A stretch of DNA of 25,663 nucleotides, from positions 1 to 25,663 of the forward strand of contig WION01000658.1 of the NCBI GenBank assembly GCA_015039365.1, read 5' to 3'. The notes beneath the pieces are model-generated. The model was not told where the DNA came from, searched no databases, and saw only the letters and a program-made list of their open reading frames with translations. How positions within the stretch are numbered: the first letter of the stretch is position 1; every line of letters starts with the position of its first letter. The position numbers were made by a program, and so were the translations under genes. This document shows positions 1-11,500 of the stretch, one piece after another. This DNA comes from Amanita rubescens. Its lineage: Eukaryota > Basidiomycota > Agaricomycetes > Agaricales > Amanitaceae.

Positions 1-41
1 GCCTCGCATCTGGATCTCGCGAGCAGTCCGAGAGACGGGGA

Positions 42-1456
42 TTATTCAAGTGCATTCTTCTTCTGCATATCCGATACAGATCCCGCTGCCAACTTCTCTT
101 GGCGCGGCAATCTTGGTGAAGTGGTGGCGAAGGTGGTGCAAGACGGCCTGATATACTTGGTCTGCGTGAGGTTACGGAGGCCGTTATCAAGGGTGAGGTG
201 GTTGTAACATGACGAGGGGAGGACGGGGAGCGGAGGAGACGCATCGTTAACAGCAACGAAGCGGCAGTCTCGTCTTCGCGGGTGTGGGAAGGAGAGGTCG
301 GCGAAGCATCTACGTTGACCCTTGTTGCTTGAGATAGCTAAAAGGGAAAGTTTAAGTGTTGGCTCTAACGGCATGGCACACGACGCACAGGAGGTTTGAG
401 ACAAGGGAGATTGAGATATGCTTTGACGACGCTTGTTGCTGACCGGGCTCAATTGCGTGGTCAAACTAGGAAGCGGCAGGGCGTTGGTCCAAGTGAAAGG
501 GATGGGATGTAAGAACCCTTTGTGGTAGAAGTTGAACTCAGGGGGATATGGGTGTCCGAGTAGGCTGAAACAGGGCAGAGGAGGGGGGTGTAGGAAGGTA
601 TGAAGGCAACGCCGGTGCAACGTGGTATGCCTCGGTGGAGGTAAATCCGTGGAATGGCGAACAAACTCGGGGGAAAGAGGTAGCCAGGATGAGATGGGTG
701 GAAGGGGCTCATGGCGCTTGGAGGGACGTTCATCCTGCGCCGACTGGGTATCACTATCCACAACGGAGCTTGCCGATTCAGAGCGATTCCGTTTCCTTCC
801 AATTGGCTCGCGGGAGCTCTCCTGACAAGAGCAGCGACGCACGCCTAGCAAATGCTGGTTCTCCCTCTGAAGGTCTTCGCACCGCTCCGTTAGGTCTTGA
901 AGGTAAGCTACGGTGCGCTCGAGGACTCCAGCTTGAACTCTTTTTTTTCCTTTTTCCCCGTCGTACTCTTTTTGTCCGTAAACGGCGGTCTTCCGCCGCG
1001 GAGCGCCATACTCGCCGTCCCTTCGTCATCTTCTTCATCTTCGTCGTTCTCATCCTCGCTGTTGTGATCACGGATTGCTTATCGGCATCCATGTCCTTCC
1101 GCCTTCCATAATCTGCAGGGACAAGCTGGCGGAGGGCACCAAGGGTTTCATTTATCTTCGTCCGCCTTGCCTTTTCTATGATGGAGTGGTTTAATTTCCG
1201 CTGGGCCTCACGGGCGGTACGGGATAGTGGCCCAGGCTTGCGACCCTCCTGCGAGGCTGTGGTGCTTCATCTACCGTCGCATCCACGTTGCTTGCTTGAG
1301 CAGTGTGTGCTGACGGGTAGCTCGTGGCGGGGAGGATGGGCTTGACCATAGTGGGAGCGGACTGGCTGATGTGCAGCTTGTTGAGAACGGTCGGAGATGT
1401 GCGTCTTGTTGTGGACTATTTGTATGCTGGCCGCAGGAGTGCCGAACGCTGTACAC
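42..1456 (-). pseudogene. Broken bHLH transcription factor gene
   Basis: Read on the minus strand, 1230-1095 encodes a basic region and helix 1 (RKLNHSIIEKARRTKIN, then LRQLVP) typical of a fungal bHLH DNA-binding protein. An acidic, lysine-rich loop follows at 1060-926, but one frame away. Helix 2 (KEFKLE then VLERTVAYLQDL) is split exactly at position 926, where one G is missing between GAG and GTC. A third change of frame lies between about 780 and 280, since the downstream segment REDETAASLLL (about 280-250) is in yet another frame from the proline/serine-rich part before it. Upstream of 1230 the frame carries a TGA, unless a 66-nt intron (GTCAGC...CGCAG) removes it. No start codon could be fixed. 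The protein would be nuclear and bind E-box-like DNA. Seven neighbouring genes read through without any shift, so true pseudogenisation is likelier than sequencing error. The 3' end is uncertain and may lie outside the window. Confidence 0.72.
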
Positions 1457-1971
1457 TCAACACAAGATGTTGAGAAGAGGATAGAAGTCGCTTGGTGTGG
1501 GACGTGCGTACCCCAGGAAATGAGGCCCCTGTAAGCCCTTGAGGACCCGCCTGTTAAGATTGCTCGTGTGCATTAGAAACGTGCTTGATATCGCTTCTGA
1601 TTGGCCGAGCTGACTGCACACGTTGAACCATGACTGCCTTTTCCAGTAATAGTGGTCTTGTGCGTCTGATTCGTCACAGCATCAACTGCGACTGAATTGA
1701 ACTGCCATTCCTGAAGCAATGATGATCTCCGAAAAGCCGCGCCATCCGAAACACCACTTTCCTAGACCCGTGCGCCATTTAATACCGTAATCATGATACG
1801 TGAGTTCGAGAATATAACGTTGTCGACCTCTTCAGACTCACAGTTGACCATATGGACTGCCCAAATATATCGCACCTGTGATTAATTGCGCCGCAAATAA
1901 GCTTAGCCGAACAGTAGGTATTTTTATCTATTGGAAACCTTGACGATGTTTGCTTAGCCCTGACTTCTCTT
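1457..1971. other. Intergenic, no gene seen
   Basis: This stretch lies between the possible 5' end of the broken bHLH gene and the 3' end of the dehydrogenase, both on the minus strand. It should hold the dehydrogenase 3' UTR and the former bHLH promoter. No long frame with coding character, RNA gene or repeat was seen. Confidence 0.5.
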
Positions 1972-3480
1972 CTATTGCGGCTTGATGACTATTTTACACG
2001 CCTGCTTGCTATTCATCTTATCCAACGCTTTCTGATAGTCCTTAATTGAAAAAGTATCGGTAACCTAATCAAGTTATTTTATTCATTAGATGTCACGAGG
2101 ACGGTAACACGTACAATGCCGTTGACGCGAATCGTTCCCGTCTCAAGGTACGCCACAGCACGTGGGAAGCAATAGGACTGAGCAAAGGACCCAATAATCT
2201 GTGAAACAATTCAGAATTTAGAGTTGAGTACGTCAAATAGTGTTGTCATACTTTGATTTCATCCCCGAATATCCTTGAAGGCGAATACGATACTTTGTCC
2301 CTTTCTGCATATACGCCATATAACATCAAAGTACCGCCTCTGCGCACGTAATTGATAGCATCCTGCGCAAGCTTGCTCGAACCTGTGGCTTCAACCTATG
2401 TCAGTTAGACGTCAGGTGCTCGGATTCAACGAAAAGATGTGATTCTTACAACAATGTCAAATCCGAAAGGGTTGTCTTTCTTCAGCAATTCCCATTGGGG
2501 ACTCGGGTCATTTCTATCCAACTCGATAATTTCGTCTCCTGCTCCAAGTTGCTGTGCTATTTGCGTCTTGACGCCCTTATTGGAGGCTATTACGACTCTC
2601 ACTGCGCCGTTCAATTTGAGAAGCTGAGCGAGAACAAGGCCTGGAAATCGACCTCAATCAAACGTAAAGACAACACTAAGGCAATCACCTGTCGGCCCCG
2701 CGCCAAAAATCAGCACCTCCACACCGGCAGTAGGACCTAGCATGTCAACCCCGTGGATTGCGCAAGATGTTGGCTCAACCAATGTTGCTTCCTCGTCCGT
2801 CAAGTTGTTGATCTTGAAAACCTTCTTGCTCTGACTATATGCTCTCTGCTTCATGGCACGCGACACCTGACCAACGAAACGACTTACACCGCGACATAAT
2901 CGGCGAAACCGCCAGGCATCGTAACTCCAAGAGAGCCTAATTGTTCGCAAAACATCCATTGTTGCCGACGACAGAAGTAGCACGCTTCACACTATACATT
3001 GGTAGGTCCAATTATGTTTCTCAAGATTTGGCAAAGTAACTCACAAATATAGTGTTATCTGCCACGCAACGATCTCCCACTGAAAATCCTTTGACAGATT
3101 TTCCCAATTGCACGATCCTTCCTACAAATTCATGACCTGGGATAAGCTGTATGCATCATTCGATACGTGAGCAGGTCACTATATGCACGTGCTAAAATAC
3201 GTACAGGGTACTTGGCTAGAAATTCTCCAACAGCGAGATGTTGGTCTGTCCCACAAATGCCACAACAGGTGACTACGAGAGTATCGTCGAGATGAGATTG
3301 ATCCGATTTGAAAGCGAGGCGCTTCCCCACCTTTGATCAAGACTTGGTCGTCGTCGATTTGTGGAATTGCTGTCTTGATGATTCGCAAATCGTTCGGCTA
3401 AGATAGAGACATTACTCAGTGAGCACGCACTGAGAAAGTGGTGAACCAACGCCATTATAACAAACTGCTTCCATCATCAT
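1972..3480 (-). CDS. Zinc-dependent medium-chain polyol/alcohol dehydrogenase
   Basis: Ten exons: complement(join(1972..2064, 2115..2198, 2252..2395, 2450..2640, 2689..2834, 2888..2991, 3045..3146, 3205..3272, 3331..3397, 3451..3480)), 342 residues, all phases consistent. It should oxidise a polyol or secondary alcohol with NAD(P)+ in the cytosol. Visible motifs: catalytic-zinc region [10 protein letters not shown] (35-44), GHE (60-61) and E134 in EPTSCAIHG; structural-zinc cysteines 90, 93, 96 and 104; nucleotide-binding GAGPTG (158-163). The end [11 protein letters not shown] resembles sorbitol/arabinitol dehydrogenase relatives. The start is a triple ATG; the third gives MEAVCYNG, the usual beginning in this family. 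The first exon has only 10 codons. The exact substrate (arabinitol, sorbitol, xylitol or another) cannot be told from sequence. A decayed copy lies directly upstream. Confidence 0.9.
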
Positions 3481-3879
3481 TGCGTTAGAACAGTGTAATG
3501 TCTTAGATCTATCTTAAGCAAAGGATGTGGTTGATGGGAGATGAGGGAAGCTCTCGTCTGCGATGAATACCACTGCACACATGATCATAAGCTTGGTTGA
3601 AAGATTAGGTACGGGTGTCCGGGCCGATATAACTGCTGAGTATGAGCCGGAGTACGAGTTTGAAACTCCGTGGTGTTAGCATCGTCTGCTGGGTAGGTAC
3701 TTTCAAGTGGTTTCCAAGTTTTGGTGAAATAAGAATATGGTGAAAATGACATCACAATATTACTTAACGTTCCCCGGAAAGGAGAGAACTCGGCAAAAGC
3801 TGTTTACAGAACGCCAGGTCTTTCACTGAAGTCGACACGATAGTTTTCCGCTCGTCCTGAAGGGAAACCGATCTAGATA
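3481..3879. other. Dehydrogenase upstream region
   Basis: About 400 bases between the intact dehydrogenase start and its decayed copy. It presumably holds the dehydrogenase promoter and whatever remains of the lost 3' end of the copy. I could not recognise further dehydrogenase pieces or any other gene here. Confidence 0.45.
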
Positions 3880-4545
3880 TCCTCCTGAATCTTTGCTTTT
3901 ACCCTGACAGGCTGACACTCCAATATTTCACTCATTTGGCGGTGGACTACCTCTGCACACGTAATTGATGGCAGCTATGGCCATCGCACCAGAAAATCAC
4001 ACCTCCACCCGTAAGGTCTCAATTCCAAGTTTTCGCAAAACGTCCATCTTGTTCTGCCGCCGACGTCAGGAATAGCACGTTTCACACTACGCGAATGTAA
4101 ATATAAGGGTGCTTTTTAAAGGTATGTCGCAATCTTACGAGCATATAAATATCTGCCACTAACGATCGCCGACCGAAGTTTCTTTGACGGATGCACAATC
4201 TTTCCCGCAACTTCGTACGCTGGAATAAGCTGTGTGCAACATTTCCATACGCGATCTGAAAACAGGGTATATATAAGTAGAGGGTGCGTGGATAGCACTG
4301 TCCTGCATACACGCGGCGCAATAGGTAACTGCAAGCACAGACGATGAGAAATGGATTGGTTCCGTCACGACGCGAGGCGCTTACCCACCTTTGATATCAA
4401 TATTTCAATACTTGGTCGTGGTCGATCTGCAAATTGGCTTCGTGATAATTAGTAGATCATTCGGCCAAGATCATAGATGGACATGACGTTGGTACAACTT
4501 GAAAGCACGTGGGAAAATCAATGCACAAACTGCTTCCATCATCAC
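3880..4545 (-). pseudogene. Decayed tandem copy of the dehydrogenase
   Basis: By eye this aligns with the 5' two thirds of the intact gene, introns included. The upstream edge (caaactgcttccatcatca, about 4526-4544) matches the intact start region. The block gcgaggcgcttacccacctt near 4368 matches exon 2 and its intron. The zinc segment reads VTYCAACMQDS where the intact gene has [11 protein letters not shown], and LIPAYEVAGKIV replaces [12 protein letters not shown], so catalytic ligands are gone. Near 4000-3970 a piece of exon 6 (GVEV region) is joined directly to a piece of exon 8 (AINYVRRGG region), so the Rossmann-fold centre is deleted. Frames are interrupted throughout and the start codon is not kept. 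Both copies lie on the same strand, which points to an old tandem duplication followed by decay of one copy. Confidence 0.85.
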
Positions 4546-4896
4546 TACCTTTATGTAAATCAAACCACGCAATTTATCTCAAGTCAAGTCTGGCTGCCGA
4601 TGTCGAAACAGAAAGAAAACTGACGTCTGCCATCGGGAGCATCCTGTGTACGACTCAGACTGAAATTAATTGTGCAGCTCCAAAATGATCCGAAAAGTCG
4701 GCGGCTATCGGTCAACTTCAAGTCATAATGCACAAAGAGTTCACAAATGGATTCGGCTAAAAGAGTGTGGTACTATAACAAAAGGTATAGTTAAAATGAT
4801 ATCTAAAAGGGTATCAAGTTGCGCTCAATGTTCTCCAACAAGAATTTTTTTGCACAAGCTGCTCTCTTCAGAAAGCAAAGCCCATCCGACGCCGGA
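4546..4896. other. Intergenic, no gene seen
   Basis: Holds the hydrophobin 3' flank and the upstream edge of the dehydrogenase pseudogene. One short plus-strand frame (4670-4900) has no recognisable content and runs into the antisense of the hydrophobin, so it was not accepted. Confidence 0.45.
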
Positions 4897-5438
4897 TTAG
4901 ATGCCAACGTTTACAGGAGTGCAGCCAAGGGCGACGACACCGTTCTTTTGAAAATTGACTGTGAGTGAAAGTTTGAAGTAAACTAGCATAGAGGCTTACG
5001 AAGTTATTGTTCTTGCAATAAACCTCCTGCTTGGTACTTGAATAAAACGTTAAATTTGTTGTCTCAATGGGAGCGTCGGGGTTTAACATACCATTTTGTG
5101 CCACCAAGGCCGATGACGTTAACCCCGGTACAAGTAACTGTTATGCTCTGTCAGTTCTAATTCCTCAGGAAGGTACGTAAACCGCCTTACTTCCAACAGG
5201 TACATTGACACCTCCCACATCTATTCCGAGAAGCTTGAAGAGGTTTAACGTATTTGCGCTATAGTCCCCAGCCTATAACCGGCGTTAGTAAACTCGGCAC
5301 AGTGTAATTGACATCCTAACGAACCTTTTCAACATTGTTACAGCACTGGACGCTGCCTCCATCTCGAGCAGCAAGGGGAGTGGCAATGCTAAAGGCGGGG
5401 AGGGCCAAAAGAGCGAAGAGAGCGACGCGAGAGAACAT
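4897..5438 (-). CDS. Class I hydrophobin lacking cysteines 1 and 6
   Basis: Five exons: complement(join(4897..4944, 5000..5036, 5092..5137, 5191..5272, 5325..5438)), 108 residues. Hydrophobins are small secreted proteins that assemble into amphipathic films on aerial hyphae and fruit bodies. Seen: a signal peptide at about residues 1-19 (FSRVALFALLALPAFSIA), the doublet CC at 32-33, GIDVGGVNVPVGITC (Cys 68), Cys 81, then VYC (Tyr 87, Cys 88), NNNFNGVVALGC (Cys 101) and the C-terminal TPVNVGI. Length and spacing fit class I. The family has eight cysteines; here the first, expected near residue 25 (Arg), and the sixth, expected at 87 (Tyr), are absent. The family's disulfides are C1-C6, C2-C5, C3-C4 and C7-C8, so exactly one bonded pair is missing. 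All introns are 52-55 nt and all phases close, so I treat it as intact. It stands alone, with no hydrophobin cluster nearby. Confidence 0.92.
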
Positions 5439-7031
5439 GTTTAGAAGTGTATGAGCGGACGCAACGAGAGACAAGTCGAGTAGGTTTCGAGGATTCGATG
5501 GGGAAAGTTGGCATTCATTACCAGCCTTTTATCGCTTTTCTGACTTTACTTCTGTTTTTCTCGACAAAGGAGCCATGTGCAAAAATGTTTGATTTTTCGT
5601 GAGCGCAAACGGCACATTCTCGTAATTTGTCAAAGCCAAGCAACATGCACAGGAAGCCATGTCATCATATCGTAAGATGTGGTGATAGTGTGACGAAAGA
5701 AGTATCACCCGGGACCCGGGACATAAGCAGGGAGATAGTTCGCTCTGATACCACGGCGTGTGTACGAGCACAACCACCTTCGTAACATGAGGGTTCCCGT
5801 CTATATTTGGTCCATCAGCGCGAATGTCATCGGGGACGAAGTCTATGCCCGTTTTGACTGGCGACGGATACTGGGCGGTCAATTACAGACGGCACATTCG
5901 GACTCACTACTCAAGCTCAAAAATCTACCACTTCGCTTGATTAACTATCGCATAAACGATGCTTCTCACCCTTACCGGGAATTACATCGCGCGAAACGCT
6001 ATACTTGATCCATTGTGCCAACGTGGATCAAATGAAAGTGTCATATCAATCAAGGCTAACATATCACCGCACTATAACCGAAGAGAAATACCGCTCAATT
6101 ATGCAACCGTTGGTGCAAGTATCGTAAAACTAATTTTGGAAGTACAGTTTACCAATCCGCTAATTTTGCTACTTACGACGAATGTTGTCCTAGCGTGTTC
6201 GCCTCCGGGAACATAGTTTATCAAATTTCTTGTTTGTTAGTTGACAGATAGAAAAAATTTCCCAATGACAAGGACTAAGTATCACGTACTGCGACGCCCC
6301 CGGACCAGGACTAAACGCTTGATTATCTTCTGATGATGAGCTCCACCATTTCAAATGAACTGATGTTTTGATTTTTTTTTTACACCAGGAATAGACAGCC
6401 TGTAAATAGGAGAAGGATTGGAGAGGACTACGAGAAGGGCGATAGGAGCTTTCTAGACTTCATCAAAATGGAAGCAGTTATTGGGGGAGTGGAACTAAAC
6501 TAGTTTTTTCTCATTTCGGAATATCATAATTTTACGGCCAGTAAACTAGTTGCATTACGATGACAACGGAACTATTAAACGTCGCGAATAAGTCAAGTAA
6601 CTGGGAGCGAACAAGAAAATGCCTCTGGGCGAGTTCACTTCAAGGCTATGCGATGAAGAGACGAAGGCCCATCATACCGCCCGAAGTCACGAACTTGGAG
6701 TGCCAATTTCGGTATCAATTGCCAGCACACTGGGTGAACTGTTCCCAACAGTCGAAACTTTGCGCCCCATTACCACAGTATCTCCGTGAATTAGGGGATA
6801 TGTCTCGTTACCCACCGCGATCGTATATATCTCATGTCGTAAATGGGAGTGATGGAGCGAGAGGTGGAAAGGGTCTGCAGACACCCATTCACCCGAATAG
6901 TAAGTACTCAAGTCTGGGCATTGCATGAGGTCACGACGAAGTAATGTACATTCAACCTTGAATGGAAAAGATCTACAGCATTCTCGAGTGAGTCCCAAAT
7001 GAGTTCTAATAAATCCAAGTAAAAATCCTTA
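5439..7031. other. 1.6 kb without a supported gene
   Basis: The left part should carry the hydrophobin promoter. The rest has several short overlapping frames on both strands (for example minus 5529-5882, plus 5760-6008, plus 5959-6216, plus 6560-6928 and minus 6687-6998). None shows a family motif, and none joined to another through good splice sites. A small direct repeat of cccgggac lies at about 5708-5720. The part at 6200-6550 is AT-rich with a run of nine or more T near 6370. Confidence 0.5.
5525..5533 (-). promoter_or_regulatory. Possible TATA-like box of the hydrophobin
   Basis: On the minus strand this reads GATAAAAGG, about 90 bases upstream of the hydrophobin ATG. The position and composition suit a core promoter of a highly expressed fungal gene. 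This is judged from sequence alone. Confidence 0.4.
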
Positions 7032-8114
7032 CTATAGTTTTTGCTCCAACTCGTTCGACTCCAACTCTACGATCTGCTCGCAATCAAGATACTCTGGTAA
7101 ATTCAACTCGAATTTCTCCTCCAACGCCCTATTTAAAAGAATCAACATACGCTCCTCTGCTGAAGAACATTTCAAACACCCACCTTGGGACAAACCTCCC
7201 GCCCAAGAAATGACGCCCCTTGAAAGCCTTCACACCCAGCTTGGGCGCCGTCAAACTCACCAATACATCTGGCTCCAAACCGACACCCCCGACGTTTCCT
7301 TGTTCGACATCCCACCCTGAGGGAATGTCAACGGACACAATAGGCAGTTTGCATCCAGCGATGAGTCGCAACACTTCGTCAAAAGGTGGTCGTACAGGCC
7401 CTTTGAACGAGAATCCAAATATGGCGTCCAAGATGACGTCCGAAGAGCGTAAAGCTTCTGACAGAGACGAAGTCTCGGTAGAAGGATGGAGCGTTGGAAT
7501 TTTCATGTTATCGCATTGGATTTTGAGACGCTGCCGCAGAAAATTCAACGATAAGTACGTATGAGTGCTTTCCCTGGCAGGAGACCACCTACTTTGTATA
7601 TTTCCTTCGATCCTGGCTAATCAAAACTAACCATCAGGACATCCGCAATGAATTTCCTAAAGCCGCTGACCTTGGGCATATACACCATGGGCCTATATCC
7701 AAACATCCCTAAAAAGACACGCACGCCGACATTTCAGTTTGGGGGACACGTTTACGTTTATGCATATCAACGCACCTAGATGCCTCGCGGCAACCAACCC
7801 GTCTCCACCTTGATTGCCTGGCCCGCAACAAACCAACACGCGGGGGTACCTTTCTCTGCTGTACACTTTCGCAACGGCTTGAGCGCAGGATAGGCCAGCT
7901 AGCTCCATTAGCTGTGTCGTTGTTCGCGGTCGCCAATGTTCGGCGTAGTCTCTTCCTCACAACTTGTTTCTTACCTGGTCGAGGCTAAATGCCCCAGCAG
8001 CGCTCATTAGTTCCTCATCGATCTGTCCCAAATTGGTCACTTAAAAGTGTAACTTCGTAACAAGGTTTCTCTCACCTGTTGAGCTAACTTTGCGGTTAAA
8101 TACCTTATAGTCAT
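7032..8114 (-). CDS. NAD(P)HX epimerase (YjeF N-terminal family)
   Basis: Seven exons: complement(join(7032..7128, 7184..7530, 7593..7616, 7671..7708, 7776..7911, 7975..8022, 8076..8114)), 242 residues, close to the yeast protein. It interconverts R and S forms of hydrated NADH/NADPH so that the companion dehydratase can repair them; in fungi it is cytosolic or mitochondrial. Visible: QQIDEELMS and [13 protein letters not shown] near the N-terminus, the phosphate-binding loop GPGNQGGDG (59-67), [23 protein letters not shown], and [21 protein letters not shown] before the C-terminal LNLPEY. The start [13 protein letters not shown] fits the family. Exon 5 has only 24 nt and exon 4 only 38. Its 5' end faces the antiporter's 3' end on the same strand, 395 bases away. 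Confidence 0.93.
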
Positions 8115-8509
8115 CCGAGTACTCGCGACCAGAGTGAAGAGCTTAGCGTGGAGGTGCGATCTGACGTAATAACGTTTTGTAACAACATCAACGATGACAT
8201 ACTTCACGCTGACAAGTCTATGGAATCTTTTTTTATTGCAAACCTATGCACACAATGTCCAAGTGACTGTGTACAGCTGCAAGAACAAAACAAAACAAGG
8301 TACATAACTACATAACTGGTAAGTGCAGGTCATCGCTTCTCGTCATCGTACAGCCTCCATGCTGGAGGTTAAGGTCAAAAATATCGTTACACATAATGCT
8401 CATCACCCTCATCGTCCTCCCAGGACTGAATTCGTCTCTCGTACCGTCAACTGGCGTCGCAAACGTCGCCTTCATGGCCGTCTCGTACCATCTCTCGTCT
8501 TCTCCACCT
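8115..8509. other. Epimerase promoter and antiporter 3' flank
   Basis: About 395 bases between two minus-strand genes. No further gene was seen; short frames here are antisense or out of frame with the antiporter's last exon. Confidence 0.45.
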
Positions 8510-11500
8510 CTAGGTTTCATGCGCGGCTTGCAATACCACCATTCCCGTTCCACAGCCCGCAACCACAAACGCAGCGCCCACATCACCAATGGTCTTCTTC
8601 ACCTCGGAGCCTACGTTTTCATACTCGTGCATCAAGTCCTTGAGCTCCTTCGCGTGGTCCTCGACAGCCATCCTCCTCGATCGGCCAACCACCACCAACA
8701 CACAGCGGCAATAGGCCGTCTTGCGTTTTCCATCGTGTTCCTCCCGAGCAAGCAGCCTAATCCTTGCATATGACTCGGCACCACCCTCGGGCTCTAAGCC
8801 ACTCGGCTTAGAGGCTTCCTCTAGAGCGGTATGCAGAGGAGTAGGCGTTTGTACCTCCCTAAACTCAATGCGCGATAGCGTCGCGGTCGGATCCCAAGCT
8901 TGGTCTCTCTTCAGTTGATTGTATTTGTCCCACGCCACATTATCGGCCGTATCTGACTGCAGCCTAGCTTCGGGATTATGCTGGCCATATACTGTATCCG
9001 GGAAAGTTGTGGACAGTGCCTGACATTTATGAACCACGTTAATATCTTCCGCTTTAAGGCTAGAACGTTTCAAAGCTTACCGATGTCACAGTCATCATAT
9101 TACCAGCCTCAACTTCACCTAGCTTCGCCTGTTCAGTCAATGTTCCCTCTCGCTTGACAATTCTCACAACCGTGGCCGTCACCATCGGATTATCACAAAT
9201 TTGCACCACAAAGTCAAGTGCGAGCCGGTCGTCTGGGCCTCCAAAGAACGGCAGGAACACATGTTGCTTGCTCCCGGCCGCAATATCTACGCCAGGAGGA
9301 GACTGATCGACGTACAATGCCACATCCGTCTTGGCCCTCATGAATACACCGCGAACAAAGTGCGAGTGGACTACCGACGCTGATTTCTCAACGTTAGAGT
9401 GGGAGGTCTTGAATAACAAATCGAATGGGTTGTGTTTCGCTGCTCCTGGGGTCTGCGGATGTTGTTGCTGCTGTTGTTGTTGATGTTGTAACGCATCTAT
9501 AACGCCGTCTGGAGAAGAGATCTGCGGGGGCAGCCAAGGTATCATGATCAAATCCGAATCGTGGGCGTCTGCATGCTCGGCAACGCTATGCGACATATCA
9601 TCGAATGGAACGATGGTCAGAGCTGGGATAACAGCGATGTCGTTCAGCTGTCCAAACTTCCTGAAGATCGACAACATAGGGTCGGTGTGGATGACATAAT
9701 CTGTCACCGATGATTTCATGACAACCGATGCACGATCTGAGAGTTCGATGAGACGAAGGGCTTCTACGACTACTGGCATGGCACCCGACAACGTCTCGTT
9801 GGAACCGGTGCCTCCAGTGGAAGGTCGACTAGTGACTTTGGTAATCTCGCCCGAGTTTTCCACAACGGTACGTATAGTTGGCGCGGCGCGTATGAGCTGA
9901 GTAATAGCCATGACGCTCGGAAGATGTTCAAGCTTATCCAGAACCACAGTGAAGCGTTTCTTTTTGTCTTGCATTGTCTTTTTTCCAGACAGGCGTGGCG
10001 ATTGAACATCCTGAATAGATTCTCCTGTAGAAGCGCGTGTCCGGACATGAGGAGGATACAAGACCGACACAAGGGGTGTCGTTATACATGTCAAAACAAC
10101 AGCCTCGAGGACGAACATGGAAAAAACTCGCTGCATTGAATGAACATCACGCCATTCTTGATCGGACAAGACTAACCTGGGATAGAACGCCTGCTTGAAG
10201 TCCAACGTTCAATACAATCAGCTCAACCAACCTGCAGTACACGTGAGCGATTACCGACAATTTTAAAATAGAATAAAATTCACCCTTTGCAACTCATAAG
10301 CGCCCCTATGGCGCCCGCTTCCCGCCATCTGAACCCGGCCGCATATTTCGCAGCTAGCACACATCCACCAAATTTTCCCGTAAAGGCTAGGGCCATAATA
10401 GCAATCGTGTATCCCCATGTAACACCTGTAATGACGAATTTCGTCAGATCTCACGTTGCGCATCAAATGGTATCATACGCACCGTTGTTTAGGAGGCCGA
10501 GATCCGTCGAAAGACCGGAGAGCGTGAAATACTATTCTGGTGTTATGACTAATCAAAACGCGAAACCCGCGGACTTACTAGGGGTAAAAAGATAATAGAA
10601 ACGGCATCTTCCAGCTTCTCCGTGATGATAATGGCAAGGCCTCCCTCGCGTGGCACGATAATACCCACAAGGAACGCGCCTAGAGATATTGAGATTGCGG
10701 CAACCCACGAAGTATCCCTATTACATACCGAAAATAGGCTGCACGCCGATGATATCGGTAAAAAAAGCAGAACCGAATGTGAATAAAAGTATCGAGGTCA
10801 TGTAGAATGGCGTGGGACCATTCTCAACTGGCGAGGTGAAGTGTCATCTCTGAAAAAATAAGCAAGGATGGAACATACTGGAGCCGGTCCAGCTTGCGAG
10901 CCATTTGAAAGCCCATCTGCCCGGAAACATAATCACCAAAACCCATCCAAAGCAGACCAAAAGGATCCATAAAGCTGTGAGTCCAGAACCGGCATTCACA
11001 AGAGCCACACTAAGAGCGAGCAAAATCCAGCCAACTAGTTTTCGATCAAGATCTGAGGTCATACATGGGCAACGTGGGAAGCTCACCAATATCGTTGCCC
11101 ACGCCTGCCGATAACACTACGGTACCAACGGTCGTGTCCAGAAGCTTCAGTTCTGTGAGAATCCGGCACAGCACCGGAAAGGCAGTGATTGAAAAGGCCA
11201 CTGCCACAAACAACATGAAATGTGTCCATTTGATGCTTTGGTCGACGAACTGATGGTAAATCGGATAGGATAGTCCAATCCCAAGGCCGAACGGAAGTCC
11301 CATTCCCACAATAGCAACTGCAGCGGAAAGTCGCCAATTACGTTTCACGACACCTATGTCTATTTCCATGCCAACGAGGAAAAGGAAAAGACAAAGGCCA
11401 ATGTCCGCCGTCAGAGCGAGAAAAGGTACCGAGCTCGATGGGAAGATATGTTTTGTGAAGCCCGGAATGCGCCCTATAATGATACAACGTTCATGAGTCC

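Noticed and set aside
5707..5720. cccgggacccggg as a regulatory palindrome
   Set aside because: A short tandem of cccgggac with no neighbour gene to regulate; chance is likely.
5529..6216. Several frames of 82-117 codons after the hydrophobin
   Set aside because: No motif or splice support. The minus one starts in likely promoter sequence of nothing identifiable, and its composition changes along its length.
6560..6998. Opposed frames of 122 codons (plus) and 103 codons (minus)
   Set aside because: They overlap each other antisense, neither has recognisable content, and I found no exons to join to them.
8323..8773. Plus-strand frames rich in Ser, His and Pro
   Set aside because: Antisense to the last antiporter exon, whose minus-strand reading matches the family to its end.
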